Shown: positions 9,708 to 20,460 of the stretch, one piece after another
How positions within the stretch are numbered: the first letter of the stretch is position 1
How the letters are laid out: every line of letters begins with the position of its first letter
Source of the DNA: Apiotrichum sp. Y4204
Lineage: Eukaryota; Basidiomycota; Tremellomycetes; Trichosporonales; Trichosporonaceae
Assembly (NCBI GenBank): GCA_025531455.1
Contig: JAMYHL010000001.1
Span: forward strand, 1,240,001-1,304,000
Length of the DNA: 64,000 nucleotides
Direction of reading: 5' to 3'
The notes under the pieces: generated by a model
What the model was told of the DNA's origin: nothing
The model's input: only the letters and a program-made list of their open reading frames with translations
Databases searched by the model: none
Position numbers and translations under genes: made by a program

Positions 9708-11339
9708 GGTTCCGGGTTGGCAGTGGCAGCGCGTTGTGGACGTGCAGTGATGGTGGTCAAGGTGAAAGCTGCAAGGTGAGCTGTGAAGATACTGGAAGAT
9801 AAATGCCAGACGAGACTCCGGGTGTCAGAACCCAGAGCAGTTGTGAAAGATACACGGAGCCGTGAGAGTCTGGCCGATGCCAAGTGGTCACCCAAAGCGA
9901 AGGTCTCCGCCACCCGGGAGCTTTACATCCGGACAGATGGAACAGGGGACAGTAGTGGATGGAATCGGAGGCTCGAGCGCCAGTGATCCAGTGAGCGTGT
10001 GAGCGTGTGAGCGCGGTGTCAAGGCGGGCGTCATGTACTGTGCCAGCGGCGCCCGCGGACAAAGATGCTCGTAGGATATCACTCCGACAATATCAAGAAA
10101 AATCCGAGCTGCGTGGATGTCTCACTGTAACGGAAGTGGCTCATTGTTCACTGCCCAAGATCTAGGGGCCAGCGCTGACAACGAGCTTCGGGTTGAGGGT
10201 GGCGCCACAGCACCAGGCGCTGGTCTGGACGTACCCCGCTGAAGCCGGCTTCGGTTGTTTTCCTCGAGTGGCTGCAATCGTGGCGCCAGAAAGTGAGGGG
10301 GTCGCACCGCGAATGAGACGGTGGCGTCGCCAGGCGGAACGTCTAGAGCGTGGGCGCAGCGCCTGGTACCGGGGCACGAACACTGCTCGTCCAATCCAAC
10401 ATGTAACATGCCCAAGATGCGGCATGATTCGCAGTGTTACGCATGCCTTTTTTCTGCCCTTCTGTTGTTTTGCGTCCCCTTCCATCCACGTCGGTTGTTA
10501 CGTTCCGGCTCGTATCTGTGATGTCGTGATGCTGAATACTGTGTCCTGTGAGCTCGACCGGGGCGCATCAGGGACGAAATGGACAAAAGGAAAGTGTGGA
10601 TGGATTCCGAGTGAGTGATACCGCAGTCGCCGGTCGTGGTTTGTTGCTGAACTGGTGACAACATCAAGATAGCAGCAAGCTTCTATATTTTGTATCGCTG
10701 ACGTCGTGTGGCGGAAGATGCCCACCAGATTCCCAGATGATCAATTTCCTGATTGTCGTCGTCGGTCCGGAGGAAAGATCGACAGATCGGCAAATTCACA
10801 GGATGGTGCCGAGCAGATCCGCAGATCCGCAGATTAACGATGATTGACTCTTCAAGGGCGTGGTCAGCTGGGCAGGTGCCAATGCACCCTGGATTAACAG
10901 ATTCCAGTTGCCACTTATCACGCAGTCGCCCGAGTCTAGCGAGTCTTCACCTTCTGTCGATGCATCCTGAGACCAGATCATCGGTGCGCGCTGCCAGAAA
11001 CCCTTGTGGTAGTCGCCATCCAGCTGATCAGCTGAACTGGTTCAGCTTGGCGTGCTTCCTTGGCGCTGGAGTGAGAACCGAGAAGAAAGTCGCGAGCTGT
11101 GAGGTGGCTAAGTAAATGATTAGTGTGAATGCCTGCCTACTCATCCTCGCCCTTCTGTCCCATTATGTCAATCCATGTCGTACTACAAGTCACAAAGGCC
11201 ATTCGAAGACCATCAGCTACACTGAGACCAGGGCGAGGCCGGATGCTATTGGAGCTTGTCGTATGTTGTACGCCACTCGCTGCACGCCGCACCTCGTCGC
11301 CGCCGTCTCTTATCTACACGTAAAGAGCGCGAAGGTCGA
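9708..11339. other. Gene-free stretch between coiled-coil and BRI3-like genes
   Basis: About 1.6 kb. Several overlapping open frames exist on both strands, but none shows splice-compatible continuation, a signal peptide or a family motif. Short repeats of GATCCGCA occur near 10815. I see no gene I can support. Confidence 0.45.
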
Positions 11340-12173
11340 TTAGAGACCGCCCCAGGACTCCTTGAGGACGAACTTGCAGTTCTTGCACTGGATCTTCTTG
11401 TCCATGCAGCAGCTGGGAGGATTAGCAAGTGCCGGGGAGGACAAGGAGTGGGATCAAAGGAGTAAGGTGGACAAGAGCCGGGATGCACAGCTGCGCCACA
11501 ATGCCAAGAGGTTAAGCGCATGGCCCAGCTGATCAATCGTGTGGACCATCGCAGAAGAAGCGGCACGGGCCGCCACCAAGCGGTGTAACGAAACGTGTTG
11601 GAATCGCCACCGACCCTGGGCCACACCGGAGGATCTCCAGACGTTGCGCCTGATCTCGAAGATCCGTGACAACTTTGTGGTTGGTCCTCCGTAGTGTCTT
11701 CAGATTTGGGTTTGGCTTTCCAATTGCTCGTCCCTGCACTCTCGGACTCTCAGGCCACGCTTTGTACTCACGCAACAAGACCACACGGGCAGAAGAAGAT
11801 ACCGATGAGAATACCCATGAGACCGGTCTTCTCCTGGGCCTCGTGAGCGCCGCCGGAGGCGGGGCAGAAGGTGGCGGTCGGGAAGGCGCTGGGCGCGGCA
11901 ACCATACCAGGCTGGGGGGCGTAGGAGCCGAGGTGCTGCTGGGGCTGGTGGTTGGGGTCCCACTCTGTTCAAGGTCAGCATACAGGCTTGAGTGTGTGAA
12001 GGAACAAGCAGCGAGCGACACGAGGGACAGCGAGGGGAGGACAGTACGATGTTCCACAGGCTGTCGCTGTATTGTGTGCGCGTGTGCGTGTCGTGGACGC
12101 GTGGAAGAGGGATGGATGCTTTGCCCCTCTGGAATGTGTGCTGGTGGTACTCACGCTGAGTCTTCTCGGCCAT
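11340..12173 (-). CDS. Small BRI3-like membrane protein
   Basis: Three exons, 12155..12173 (19 nt), 11772..11964 and 11340..11412, encode 94 residues. The N-terminal half is Pro/Gln/His-rich and soluble. The C-terminal half has one hydrophobic segment (TGLMGILIGIFFCPCGLVAC) followed directly by MDKKIQCKNCKFVL and a short tail. A Gly-rich membrane helix with internal Cys followed by a CxxC pair is the layout of the BRI3/LITAF-like small proteins of endosomes and lysosomes, which suggests a membrane-apposed, zinc-stabilised fold. The resemblance is by layout, not by close sequence. The introns are 190 and 359 nt, long for this genome. The alternative frames through the middle exon end in unrelated sequence and do not reach the CxxC tail. 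Confidence 0.65.
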
Positions 12174-12795
12174 TGTGAAAGGAGTGAAGGGGTGGATTGA
12201 GCGGGTTGGAGAAGTGGGTGAGTCGAAAGCGGGGTCTGGAGAGGGAGAGCGATGAGGAAGATGTGTGAGTGGAAGAAAAGAAAAGAGAGTAAAACCCGGC
12301 TTTATGAAGCATTGGACTCTCGAGTCCAGTCAGCTGAGGGCACCGCCGTTCCGCAGGCGCAGAAACAGCACTGTGCTCGTTGCTGGAGCACGGGCGCACA
12401 ACTAGAAAAAAAAAGAAACGCTCTGTCGCACAGCAATGGAAACGCGGCACAAACGCCAAGGCTTGGACCGCACTGGCCTGTTGCAGCCTTGCAGCGCACA
12501 AAGCAGGCTGTCTGGCTGTTGTTGGCTGGCGACGCGCGCCTCGCCTAACGATACACGCGTGACGGTCGACGCCCGCGAATTGACGATGAACAAGCTAGAA
12601 AAGCTAGAATATAGACAAAGGAAGGGGATTGTGTCTCACATCAGCGGTGGGAGCCCAGAGGGCAGGACGCTGAAGCGCAGAGGGCGGTGCAGCACAGGAC
12701 GCGCGCAAGGGGGGAGGGCAGTTTGTTTCGTGTCCGTGCTCTCATGCATATCAGCCGGACGCACCAGGAAGCGATGAACTCTGGTTCTCAGCAGA
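12174..12795. other. Intergenic region upstream of the BRI3-like gene
   Basis: About 0.6 kb with a pyrimidine-rich minus strand just before the BRI3-like start codon (12180-12300), as expected of its promoter and 5' untranslated region. Nothing else is seen. Confidence 0.45.
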
Positions 12796-13171
12796 TCAGC
12801 GGTACAGCGGGCAAAGGGGGAAGGCACAGCGGCCCGTGCGCGGCTTGGTGCAGTCGGAGCAGCGCATACAGGGATCCCTTTTCCTTTCTGCGCCTTTTGC
12901 ATTTGGTGCACCGCCCTGATCGTTTTTAGACTCGATTTCGGCACCATTCTGAGAAGAAACCGAAGATATGGCCTGAGCGTGCGGAGCGCCTGAGACCCAC
13001 ACAGCAGGCAACTCATGCAACTCACCCCCTTTGTCGCCACTGGCTGGGCGGTCGGCAAGTGAGTCCTGAGCGCGGAACCGGTAAGTAGGGGGAACAGCCG
13101 GCCGGCAGACTTTTCCCTGACATCTCCTGTTTCCCGCTCTCCTTCGGTCCGTTTGTTGACGACTCTTTCAT
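12796..13171 (-). CDS. Candidate small protein with a C-terminal Cys cluster
   Basis: A tentative model: exons 13111..13171, 13026..13043 and 12796..12989 join in phase to 90 residues. The N-terminus is hydrophilic (MKESSTNGPKESGKQEM), followed by a Gly/Ala/Gln-rich linker with two GGAP motifs. The C-terminus reads RDPCMRCSDCTKPRTGRC then AFPLCPLYR, giving Cys spacing C-x2-C-x2-C-x7-C-x4-C. That pattern suggests a small metal-binding knuckle, but I do not recognise a family. The second intron (GTGAGT...CTCAG, 36 nt) is convincing; the first uses a weak GTCTGC donor. An alternative is a longer two-exon form that reads through the first intron and starts further upstream in the same phase. Confidence 0.35.
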
Positions 13172-15387
13172 ATCGACCGCAGCTGCTTGTCCGAGGTCCT
13201 TTGGTGTCCCGAAGAGCCAGACCGTGAGGGGGAGGGGGTGCCTTTGGCCCTGTCGACAAGGTCTGGCCTGCAAGTCTGGCCATTCTGGAGTTGGTCCATT
13301 GATCCATTGAGCGGGCCGGGACGACCTGTTGTCGGTGCTCGCTCTTGCTTGTTTCACATAAGCTTATGCCGGCCGGGCGAGGGCAAGGGGCTGTGTAACA
13401 GCTGATAGCTGAGAGTGCAAGGGAACCCTGCAACCTATTGTCGTTGGAATGATCCAATGGCGCTTTCACATTCGGGGCACTATCCGGGTCACCATCCGAG
13501 AGTCAACGGACTCGATAAGGCAAATCGTTAGACGATGGATCTTGTGCTCCGCGCAGCGAAGGCCATGGCGCCATTTACTGAATCCTCCGCAACTCCCATA
13601 GCCCAAGGCTCGATGGAACAGGCGGGCGAAACGATTCTCAGCGTCGCAGCGATCCGTGGATCCGTTGGCCGTTGGTGCGCTAGGCGCAGCAACTGCGCGA
13701 CATGCGTTACGGCAGAGATGGGAATTGGTTAATTGTGAATGCCCTTGAATGGTGGTTCGACTATGCTTGTTCCCCCTAGCTGCAAAGTCAAATGAGTACA
13801 GCCATAACTCCGCCTTTGTGATTATTGCACGCCAACCTAGCGCGTAGACCAAGGTTCCAAGCCTCAATTGCGGTGCGGCTGAGCCTGACGGGTGCGACAT
13901 GTGTCGGTAACCTGCGCGGAACAGAAACTTTGCTCAATGCCAGAGGCCCAGAACCTCAGGTCGCGCAGCCCGGAATCCGCCAACGGCTGCCTCGCCATGA
14001 TGGTCAGGACGGCCAGGACGTAGGACCCAGCTGGCAGGCCTGGCAGGGCGGCTTCCACTGCACAGACCGAGTCGTGACAGCAGGGGAGTAATCAGCGCGA
14101 CGATCGTGACTTACCATTCCATCTGTGCCACGTTCCTCGTGATTCACCGCCTTCGCCATTGAACAAGGCCAACACGGCCACACGGCCCGCAATATCGCAA
14201 TGTGGCGAGGATTGAGGATGTGACACGGCCGGTTAGTTTTCTGCAATAGCGGATAGTTTCTTCGGGTGAGGTGAAACTCCATGTCACCGACTACAGAAGT
14301 CCATGAAGATCCCATCCATCCGAGCCCGAGAGCTCGCTCCCAGTTTATGGTGTCTTTACTGCCGACTCGCAAGGAAAGTTCCGGTCTGCCGTACGGTTGT
14401 CACAGAGTTAAGCTGGCCCGCCAGTTCGGGCAAGAAATCGCCAACCGCGAACCAGAGTTGTGCGCGATCTCGGATCAGTCGGGGTGAACGCGTGAACGCG
14501 GTGCATTGACCCACCATACCAGCGATGCAAATTTGATAAGGGCTGGTGCTGCAGCTTCCACGTCTGTGCTACAGTGCATGTACGGCTGGTACCAGCTTCT
14601 TTGGCATCCTATGGCCCTATGGTCTATGGGGCTCACGTTGCTCGGCGCGTTGCGTGATTCGCAAAACTCGGATCGGTCCCGTCGTACAGTTTAGCACGTT
14701 TCATGGTTCATCGCCCCTGCGCCCCTGCCGATCTGTCGATGCCCGATTCGTCAAGCGATCAAGTGCAAGCACAGCTCCTCGGCCTGCGACAATCACTGTT
14801 GCAGCTTTGCAGCTTTGCAGACCATTGTGCGTGCATGCGTGACTAACGACCGTATGATTGCCCGCGTGAAGGGCGTATGGCCTGTGTGAAGGCGATCTGC
14901 GCTTTGCGCTGCAGATGATACCCAGCTCCAACGGAAACAGCCACTCTGGTCCGCTGGAAGTTCGGAAGCAGGCTGTTGTCGACGCGCCGACGTGTCGAAA
15001 GCTGTACGCCGCGCGGCTGTCCCTCTCCGAGCGTTTAAACGCGCTTCCGCACCACGTCCGCAGTTCAGATCCTTAAGAATGCAAACTGGGGTCCCGAGTC
15101 ATGGTTGTTAAGCCTGTTGGCCTGTTGCCGGAGCATCAGCTTTGGGCCGCGACTCGACACAGGCCTAGCAGGCCTTGGCATCTTAGGCATCTCGTGCTCT
15201 CAGACAGTACATGTCCTACATCCTACAATATAAAGCTGTCCCCATCTTTCGATGCCCGAGGGCACTGAGTGTCGTTTGATCTAGTATCTAGCGTTACAGC
15301 TCTAGCTCTCATCTCCTCATAGCGCGGCCGTGGGCTCCTGTGCCCCTCTCACAGATGTGCAGATGTGTGCGCCTCCTCGGACTCCGA
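13172..15387. other. Gene-free stretch, about 2.2 kb
   Basis: No protein family, tRNA or long repeat can be recognised. A TATAAAG-like sequence near 15229 on the plus strand has no credible gene after it. A possible splice donor after a short ATG frame at 14159 (minus strand) leads only to a peptide of about 33 residues. I see nothing I can support. Confidence 0.4.
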
Positions 15388-15885
15388 TCAACGGTCGTGC
15401 ACCCGCTCCCACCTCCCTGATTCCCGTCTCTCACGCTCCCACGCCTGAAGCCCGGGCGCATTCCCATTCTCGGATCCATCGAGGCCCTGCTCCACGATAT
15501 CCAGCGCTGCGTGCACGACGGCCGCGGTGTGCGGATGCCAGTCGTTCACTGCAATGTGGAGTTCGCGGCGCAGGAGGTCGCGCACGTTCGTGAGGTGCAG
15601 CATGTCGCGCGTATCTGGCCTATTTGCGTATACGACTTGTGATGCGTCTGGCGGGTCCACACCTAGGCGTTGAGATGGGTATACGATACGAGTTTCTGCT
15701 GGCGCGGGTTTGATCACCGCATCGACGATGACATCGATCATGCGCACGATGCGGCGCGGGAGAAGCTTGCGCAGGAAGCGGTAAACGGGTGCGAGGGGGC
15801 GGAGGAACGGCGAGATTGCGGCAAGGGCCAACGCCGTGAGGTGCAGGAAGAGGAGGACAAGTGCCCTCATCAACATTCGGACCAT
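15388..15885 (-). CDS. Unknown protein with N-terminal membrane segment
   Basis: A single exon of 165 residues from the ATG at 15885. That start gives MVRMLMRALVLLFLHLTAL and more hydrophobic residues, a membrane anchor or uncleaved signal. The frame is open upstream but the extension is Ser/His/Gln-rich and looks like leader. After the anchor comes a basic helix (RFLRKLLPRRIVRMIDVIVD), then a soluble domain with LTNVRDLLRRELHIAVNDWHP and AAVVHAALDIVEQGLDG, and a charged C-terminus. No family is recognised. It sits tail-to-head upstream-wise with the DUF4240 gene on the same strand, 0.5 kb apart. It may be lineage-specific. Confidence 0.5.
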   Translation of the reverse strand: MVRMLMRALVLLFLHLTALALAAISPFLRPLAPVYRFLRKLLPRRIVRMIDVIVDAVIKPAPAETRIVYPSQRLGVDPPDASQVVYANRPDTRDMLHLTNVRDLLRRELHIAVNDWHPHTAAVVHAALDIVEQGLDGSENGNAPGLQAWERERRESGRWERVHDR

Positions 15886-16392
15886 TCGGGGAGCGCGCGG
15901 CCCACGCGTCAGCGCTGGGGTCGAGCAAGGGCCGAACGAGGAAACGAAAGAAGTGTCGTTATGGGTGCTGTGAGTCCGAGAGTGCAGGGGTGAGCTCTGG
16001 AGTGAACACCCGAGCGATGGGCCTAGTTGGGGGAGCTGAGTTGGATGCCATCGTGGAGAGTGTTGGGAACATTGCAATGCGGCGCGTCCTTGCTGCGGAA
16101 GTTATCGATAAAGCGGAGGCTCCCGGCCCTATCCGGCTTCGGACCCGTATCAGTTCCCACGGTGTGGTCCCCTTGTCCACGATCACCATGCTCGAGAGCC
16201 CGTTCAGCAGTTCCCAGTGGCACAGTGTGCTCCGTGCACACAAACACAGTGCTCATGCTCGTCGTGATGCATCCAGAGGGCCTATCACATTATATCCCCA
16301 GCTATATCGGTCCGGAAAGTTCATGCTGGTGAAACTTCGCACCTTATCGCTGTCAGCCCTTGTTCGGTTTACCCCGCTTCTTCTCACTCACA
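15886..16392. other. Intergenic region between DUF4240 gene and membrane-anchored protein gene
   Basis: About 0.5 kb holding the promoter of the membrane-anchored protein gene and the 3' end of the DUF4240 transcript. A TATATCC-like stretch lies near 16290. No gene is supported. Confidence 0.45.
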
Positions 16393-16902
16393 CTACTCCT
16401 TCCATCCCTCGGGATTACTCATCGATTCGCGCGAGATGCCGGACGTGCGCGGCGGCCAGTCTCCAAAGCGGTCCAAGTGCACATGGCACGCAATGTAGCA
16501 CATGCTCTCCACTTCGCAGTCCATGAGTCCATACTGCCCGGGGTCCTTGTTCACGGCGTCGTAATACTTCTTGCCCGCAGCGACGACGAATCCGCGCGTG
16601 TAGAGGAACCCATCGTCGCTCCCGTCGAGGGCATCGTGAACGTCGCGCCTGTCGAGCGTCCACAGCGCCCGCTCGCAGTACTTGTCCCACTCGGCCAGCT
16701 GCTCCGAGCTGTACGTCATGAGGATCGCGCGCATGGCGGCGAGGAAGGCCGGCAGGTGCTGGTCGAGGTCGGAGAAGGCAGCCAGACGGGCTTCGGGGTC
16801 GGTGGTGAGGAGGCGCGGGCGGGCGTCACCGGCAGGAACGCGCGACCAGGCGTCCTCGATCGAGGACCAGAAGTCTGCTTCGGTTACGGGCTGCACGGTC
16901 AT
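16393..16902 (-). CDS. DUF4240 family protein, bacterial-type
   Basis: An intronless 169-residue gene. The N-terminus VTEADFWSSIEDAWSRVP matches the opening of DUF4240 proteins (a Phe-Trp followed by Ile-Glu/Asp). The middle has LTTDPEARLAAFSDLDQHLP, where the family usually has an Arg/Leu-rich helix with LSPEEI, and then MTYSSEQLAEWDKYCERAL. The core is DALDGSDDGFLYTRGFVVAAGKK, matching the family's GG-C-SDDGF-F-R-WLIA-G block, followed by YYDAVNKDPGQYGLMDCEVESMCYIA. The family is overwhelmingly bacterial and of unknown biochemical function. The lack of introns in an intron-rich genome is compatible with transfer from bacteria. The family call rests on motif recognition only. Confidence 0.72.
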   Translation of the reverse strand: MTVQPVTEADFWSSIEDAWSRVPAGDARPRLLTTDPEARLAAFSDLDQHLPAFLAAMRAILMTYSSEQLAEWDKYCERALWTLDRRDVHDALDGSDDGFLYTRGFVVAAGKKYYDAVNKDPGQYGLMDCEVESMCYIACHVHLDRFGDWPPRTSGISRESMSNPEGWKE

Positions 16903-17331
16903 TGCTGGAGCGGGGTGTGGCGTTGGGAACCTAACTGGAGGCGAGGGGATGGATAAATGTCAAGCACCTGGTTCTGATATTTATATTAATCAATTATCTA
17001 TCAGTCCAACTTGCAACGCATACAACGTGCATCGCCACCTTGATTCATGTAACCGCCAAGGGGCGTTGGGTGACTGGACTGGGTGACTGGACAGGGTGGA
17101 GGTGGGGATGCGGGACGCGAACTCTTGGCGAAGTCTACAATAATGTGATCGGGGCCATGCATCTTTTGCATCTTTTGCATCCTCTCAATGACAGTTACCT
17201 CTCGATCCGATCGATCTCTCAGTACCACACCGTTACAGAGCTTACATGCATCTGAGTCCCAAGATCAAACGAGTATGTCCGTCTCCATCCACTGCTGCTC
17301 CTTTCTACCATTGGCCCTTGACTCCAGAGCT
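16903..17331. other. Intergenic region between thioesterase and DUF4240 genes
   Basis: About 0.43 kb. An AT-rich patch (TTTATATTAATCAATTA, 16979-16995) lies about 80 bp upstream of the DUF4240 start and may be its core promoter. A CATCTTTTG direct repeat lies near 17160-17180. Confidence 0.45.
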
Positions 17332-18154
17332 CTACAGCTTCGCCTCAGCCTTGTCCTTTTTGCCCGCAGACCACGCGTGGACATGCACGCCCGACGAGTA
17401 ATGTACGCCCGTCTCCCAGTCGTAGATCTGGTGTCAGACGGAATATCAAAAAGAGCGTTGCGACTACAGCGCTGCATCCGGCCATACCCCATTCAACTGG
17501 GCACTGTACTCACGTCTGTCGTGCTGTTCCCCAGCGTACGGCCCAGCCGGTCGATGCGGACCACGACGGCCAGCTTCCGCCCAATAGGGCACGGCTGGAA
17601 GTACTTGACGTCAATCGCGAGGCTCACGCCGCCACGCATCGGCTCGTGCCAGAAGCCCGGGATCGCGAGCGAGGCTATGGAGAAGGTAGAGCAGCTGCTA
17701 TTAGCATATGAAGCATACTTGATCGCCGAGGAGTCAGCTGTAACACTCACTTGTCCACTAGCCATGACTGGCATGCGCCGTGGACATTTCCGAGTCCGTT
17801 GTTGAAACCTGTCGTTAGCCGCTGCACATCACTACCCTAGTCCGTCGATGGCCCAGCGCACAATTCCCGACTCTCGACCACCAGGAAACCCCCTCCACCG
17901 TCTCAGCTCATACCGCACTCACGCTTATCGGTATCCACCTCGAAGAGGTATCGCCACCCCTCGGCACGCCTCCCGCCGCGCTCAACATTTGGGACGGGGT
18001 CGTGCGCGAACGGTTTCACGCCCGACGCGAGATCCCCCGCGAAATCCATTTCTGCGAGGTAGCTCTGCAGCGCGGCGGCGGCGTTTGGGGGCGTGCGCAC
18101 CATCGCCTTGGCGTGCAGGAAGCGCGGGAGCGCGGAGGCGGGCGTCGGCGGCAT
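17332..18154 (-). CDS. Hotdog-fold thioesterase (ACOT13/PaaI-like)
   Basis: Predicted acyl-CoA thioesterase. Exons 17923..18154, 17751..17808, 17514..17697 and 17332..17427 join in phase to 189 residues. After an N-terminal helix (NAAAALQSYLAEMDF) comes the hotdog core: FNNGLGNVHGACQSWLVD, with the HGA motif of the helix, then PMRGGVSLAIDVKYFQPCPIG, KLAVVVRIDRLGRTLGNSTTD and a last strand YDWETGVHYSSGVHVHAW. The basic tail KKDKAEAKL has no obvious targeting signal. I start at the ATG preceded by a CT-rich leader. An in-frame ATG at 18226 and a possible upstream coding exon ending near 18253 would lengthen the N-terminus. The family is sure; the substrate is not. Confidence 0.82.
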
Positions 18155-18965
18155 GCTGGGCTGGAGAGGGGAAAGTTGATGAGGAGATTGGAAAGATGCA
18201 AAAGGTGTCAAGTTATGCTCTTCCATAGCTTATCTTCACCAGGCCACCAGATCGGCTATGTCAACAACTCACCGGCTGCCCTGGATGGGGATTGTGGGGA
18301 AGGCAGTGGGGAACGGAGAGGGGATGCCATCTCCGGCAGAAATCGTGGTGGGCAACCTTGCGCACTAAAACGTCGGGGACGAGTATGATCTTGAAGTGTG
18401 GCCTCTCCGGCGTGGTTTCAGATTGGATGCACGCGGACTTTGGCGACGGCGGTGAGTTTGGTGGCGCGTGCCGCCGAGCGCGCGACGCGGGCATTCTGAT
18501 CCCCGAGGCAGCGGTCATGCCTGGGATGCCATAAAGCCCCGGTCATGCGACCCTGCCCCTTGGGTACCCCAGGCTAAACTGACACAAGCTCGAACATGAT
18601 TGATACCCAGATCCCCAGAAACTTGATGATCTTGGACGGACCGGAAGTCGACAATAGCAACTCCAACTCACGTAGTTCAACAGGTCGCAAGCAGATCATC
18701 GTCTCTCCGTCCTCAACAACATGGCCGACAGAGATAGCATATCACTGCCAATAATCGTCTCAACCAAACAGAGAGGTAACTACATGAAAAAGAGTCCATC
18801 ACAATGCTGCGTGCCGCTGGGGCAAAGTTGGAAGAAATGACAAGATATCGCAGCAGAGGAAAACCAGGTCAAGAAAACTGGAATGCCTAGGACAGGAAGA
18901 GGGACACACCCCCTTTGCCCAACAACGCATTATTATTGCTGTACATGTTGTTCGCGACTGTCTTC
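18155..18965. other. Intergenic region upstream of the thioesterase gene
   Basis: About 0.8 kb. A minus-strand open frame at 18261-18518 ends at a good splice donor (GTGAGT) whose phase would fit an acceptor just before the thioesterase ATG, so it may be a leader exon or 5' untranslated region. The remainder shows nothing. Confidence 0.4.
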
Positions 18966-19870
18966 TTAAAGAGACGCGCCGACGACCACGATGCGACCAA
19001 GGTAGGCAACAAAGTTATTGAGAGCCGCCAGGTTACCGCTGGCGCTGCCGTCATCCGTCGTGACAATGGCGTCAGGGGCGATAGCCGTGGTGGTGTGGGG
19101 AAGGGCAACAGTAAGGGCAGTCGCGGAGCTGTTAACCAGAGCCGTAGCGTTGGGCATAAGCGAAGTGGAGTTGATCGAGGTGGAGATGCTAGTCGCGGTA
19201 GCATTGAGCGAGGTCGAGCTCATAGTGGAGCTCGACGCGACACTTGAGCTGAACGACGAAGGAACCTGGCTGGACGAGGTCGAAGAGGAGGTCTCAACCA
19301 AGCTGGGACTGGGCTCAGGAGTCCACGTCGATGTCTCGGGGGGAGTGTAGGTAGAAGTAGGCAGAGGAGCCGTCGAAGTCTGCTGGTTCTGGTTACCACC
19401 GCCTGAGCCGTCGGCGAACGACCAAGTGACGCCTTTGAGCGTGCCGGTGTCATTGTAGTTGGAGTCGAGAACCATGATTGCGCCGGGGGAAAGATCAATC
19501 CAGGAGTCCTCATTGCACGAAGCGCAACCGTCCACAACGACAGCGTCGACGGACTTGCCCTGGTAGTTGACATTAATCGTGCGTCCACAGTACTGGTCCT
19601 TGTTGCCGTCGTTGATCAGACCAGGGTAGCGAAGGGCGACAATCTTCACGTAGTCGTCGCTGAGAAGGGATCAGCGATGCTGCTCACGCCGGAGCGTATC
19701 TCTCTCGTGCTCAGAATCCGCTGCACTCACGTGTAGACACCACCGCAGAGCCAGTTAGGGTCCGAGTCCCTCCACGTGTAGAAGGTTGCCTTCCCGGTGT
19801 AGCCGCGCTTGACGGCCGCAGAGGAGACGAAGGCCGCCAGAAGAGAAAAGAGGGCCAGTTTGATAGCCAT
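18966..19870 (-). CDS. Secreted double-psi beta-barrel (RlpA/expansin-like) protein, GPI-type
   Basis: Two exons, 19731..19870 and 18966..19659, encode 277 residues. A signal peptide (MAIKLALFSLLAAFVSSA) precedes a dibasic site (VKR). The DPBB domain spans about residues 24-130: GKATFYTWRDSDPNWLCGG, IVALRYPGL, QYCGRTINVNYQGKS, and the signature VVVDGCASCNEDSWIDLSPG with GVTWSF at the end. A long Ser/Thr-rich, N-glycosylation-rich region follows and a hydrophobic C-terminus fits a GPI signal. Proteins of this type act at the fungal cell wall; some loosen polysaccharides, others inhibit proteases. Catalytic activity is not predictable. The promoter side is the long gene-free stretch beyond 19871. 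Confidence 0.8.
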
Positions 19871-20420
19871 TTTAGATTTGTGTGGTATTGTTTAGGGGAC
19901 AGAAAACAAGAGAAGGGAGGGCGCCCTAGTGTTGAATCGACAAGTAACTGCTCATTGTCAATACAAACGATTGAGGTTTGCAGATCCGCACACTACACAC
20001 CTTGAATGAAAGTGTCTCGCACTGAGGGGAGCGTCGAGGTCCGTGCTAATCAACGAGAAGCGAGTATTCGGTTGTCGGTGCGGTGCAGGAAGTGGTCTCG
20101 ATGACCAGGGTGGGAGAGGAAGGAGTGACCGGTGTCAATGTGGGGTCGTAGCTGCCGGAGCTGCGTTTCGAGCCGTCGTAGACGAGATCGACAGAGGAGG
20201 AGAGGTAGGTGGAGAGACTGGAGGAAGACTGAGAGGTCGCGAGAGAATGTGTTGATAAAGCAAATGAGGGTACAGAGGATAGTCTGTAAAGCGAGTGTGT
20301 CCGAGTGTTGATACGGAGAAAACGAGAGTGAGGAGAATCCCGGCCGAGAGCGAGGGATCCAGGCGTGGAGGAGAGAGTCAGTGGCAGTGAGTGTGTGTGT
20401 GACACCGAGGAGTGGAGAGG

Positions 20421-20460
20421 AGAAAGAGAGAGAGAGAGAGAAAGAGAAAGAGAAAAAGAG
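20421..20460. repeat. GA/GAAA microsatellite
   Basis: A purine run of GA and GAAA units, about 40 bp, within the upstream region of the DPBB gene. It is flanked by GTGTGT runs at about 20388-20400 and 20500-20535. Confidence 0.75.

Noticed and set aside
12636..13469. A 277-codon open frame on the minus strand
   Set aside because: Its composition is not protein-like over its full length; only its middle part coincides with exons of the candidate Cys-cluster gene. A GTGAGT...CTCAG segment inside it is better read as an intron.
14050..14159. Short ATG exon followed by GTAAGT and a CAG acceptor on the minus strand
   Set aside because: The joined product is only about 33 residues and has no recognisable features.
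20046..20405. 119-residue Ser/Thr-rich frame upstream of the DPBB gene
   Set aside because: Low-complexity, no signal peptide, no splice continuation and no family; it covers CT-rich promoter DNA, which produces such frames by chance.
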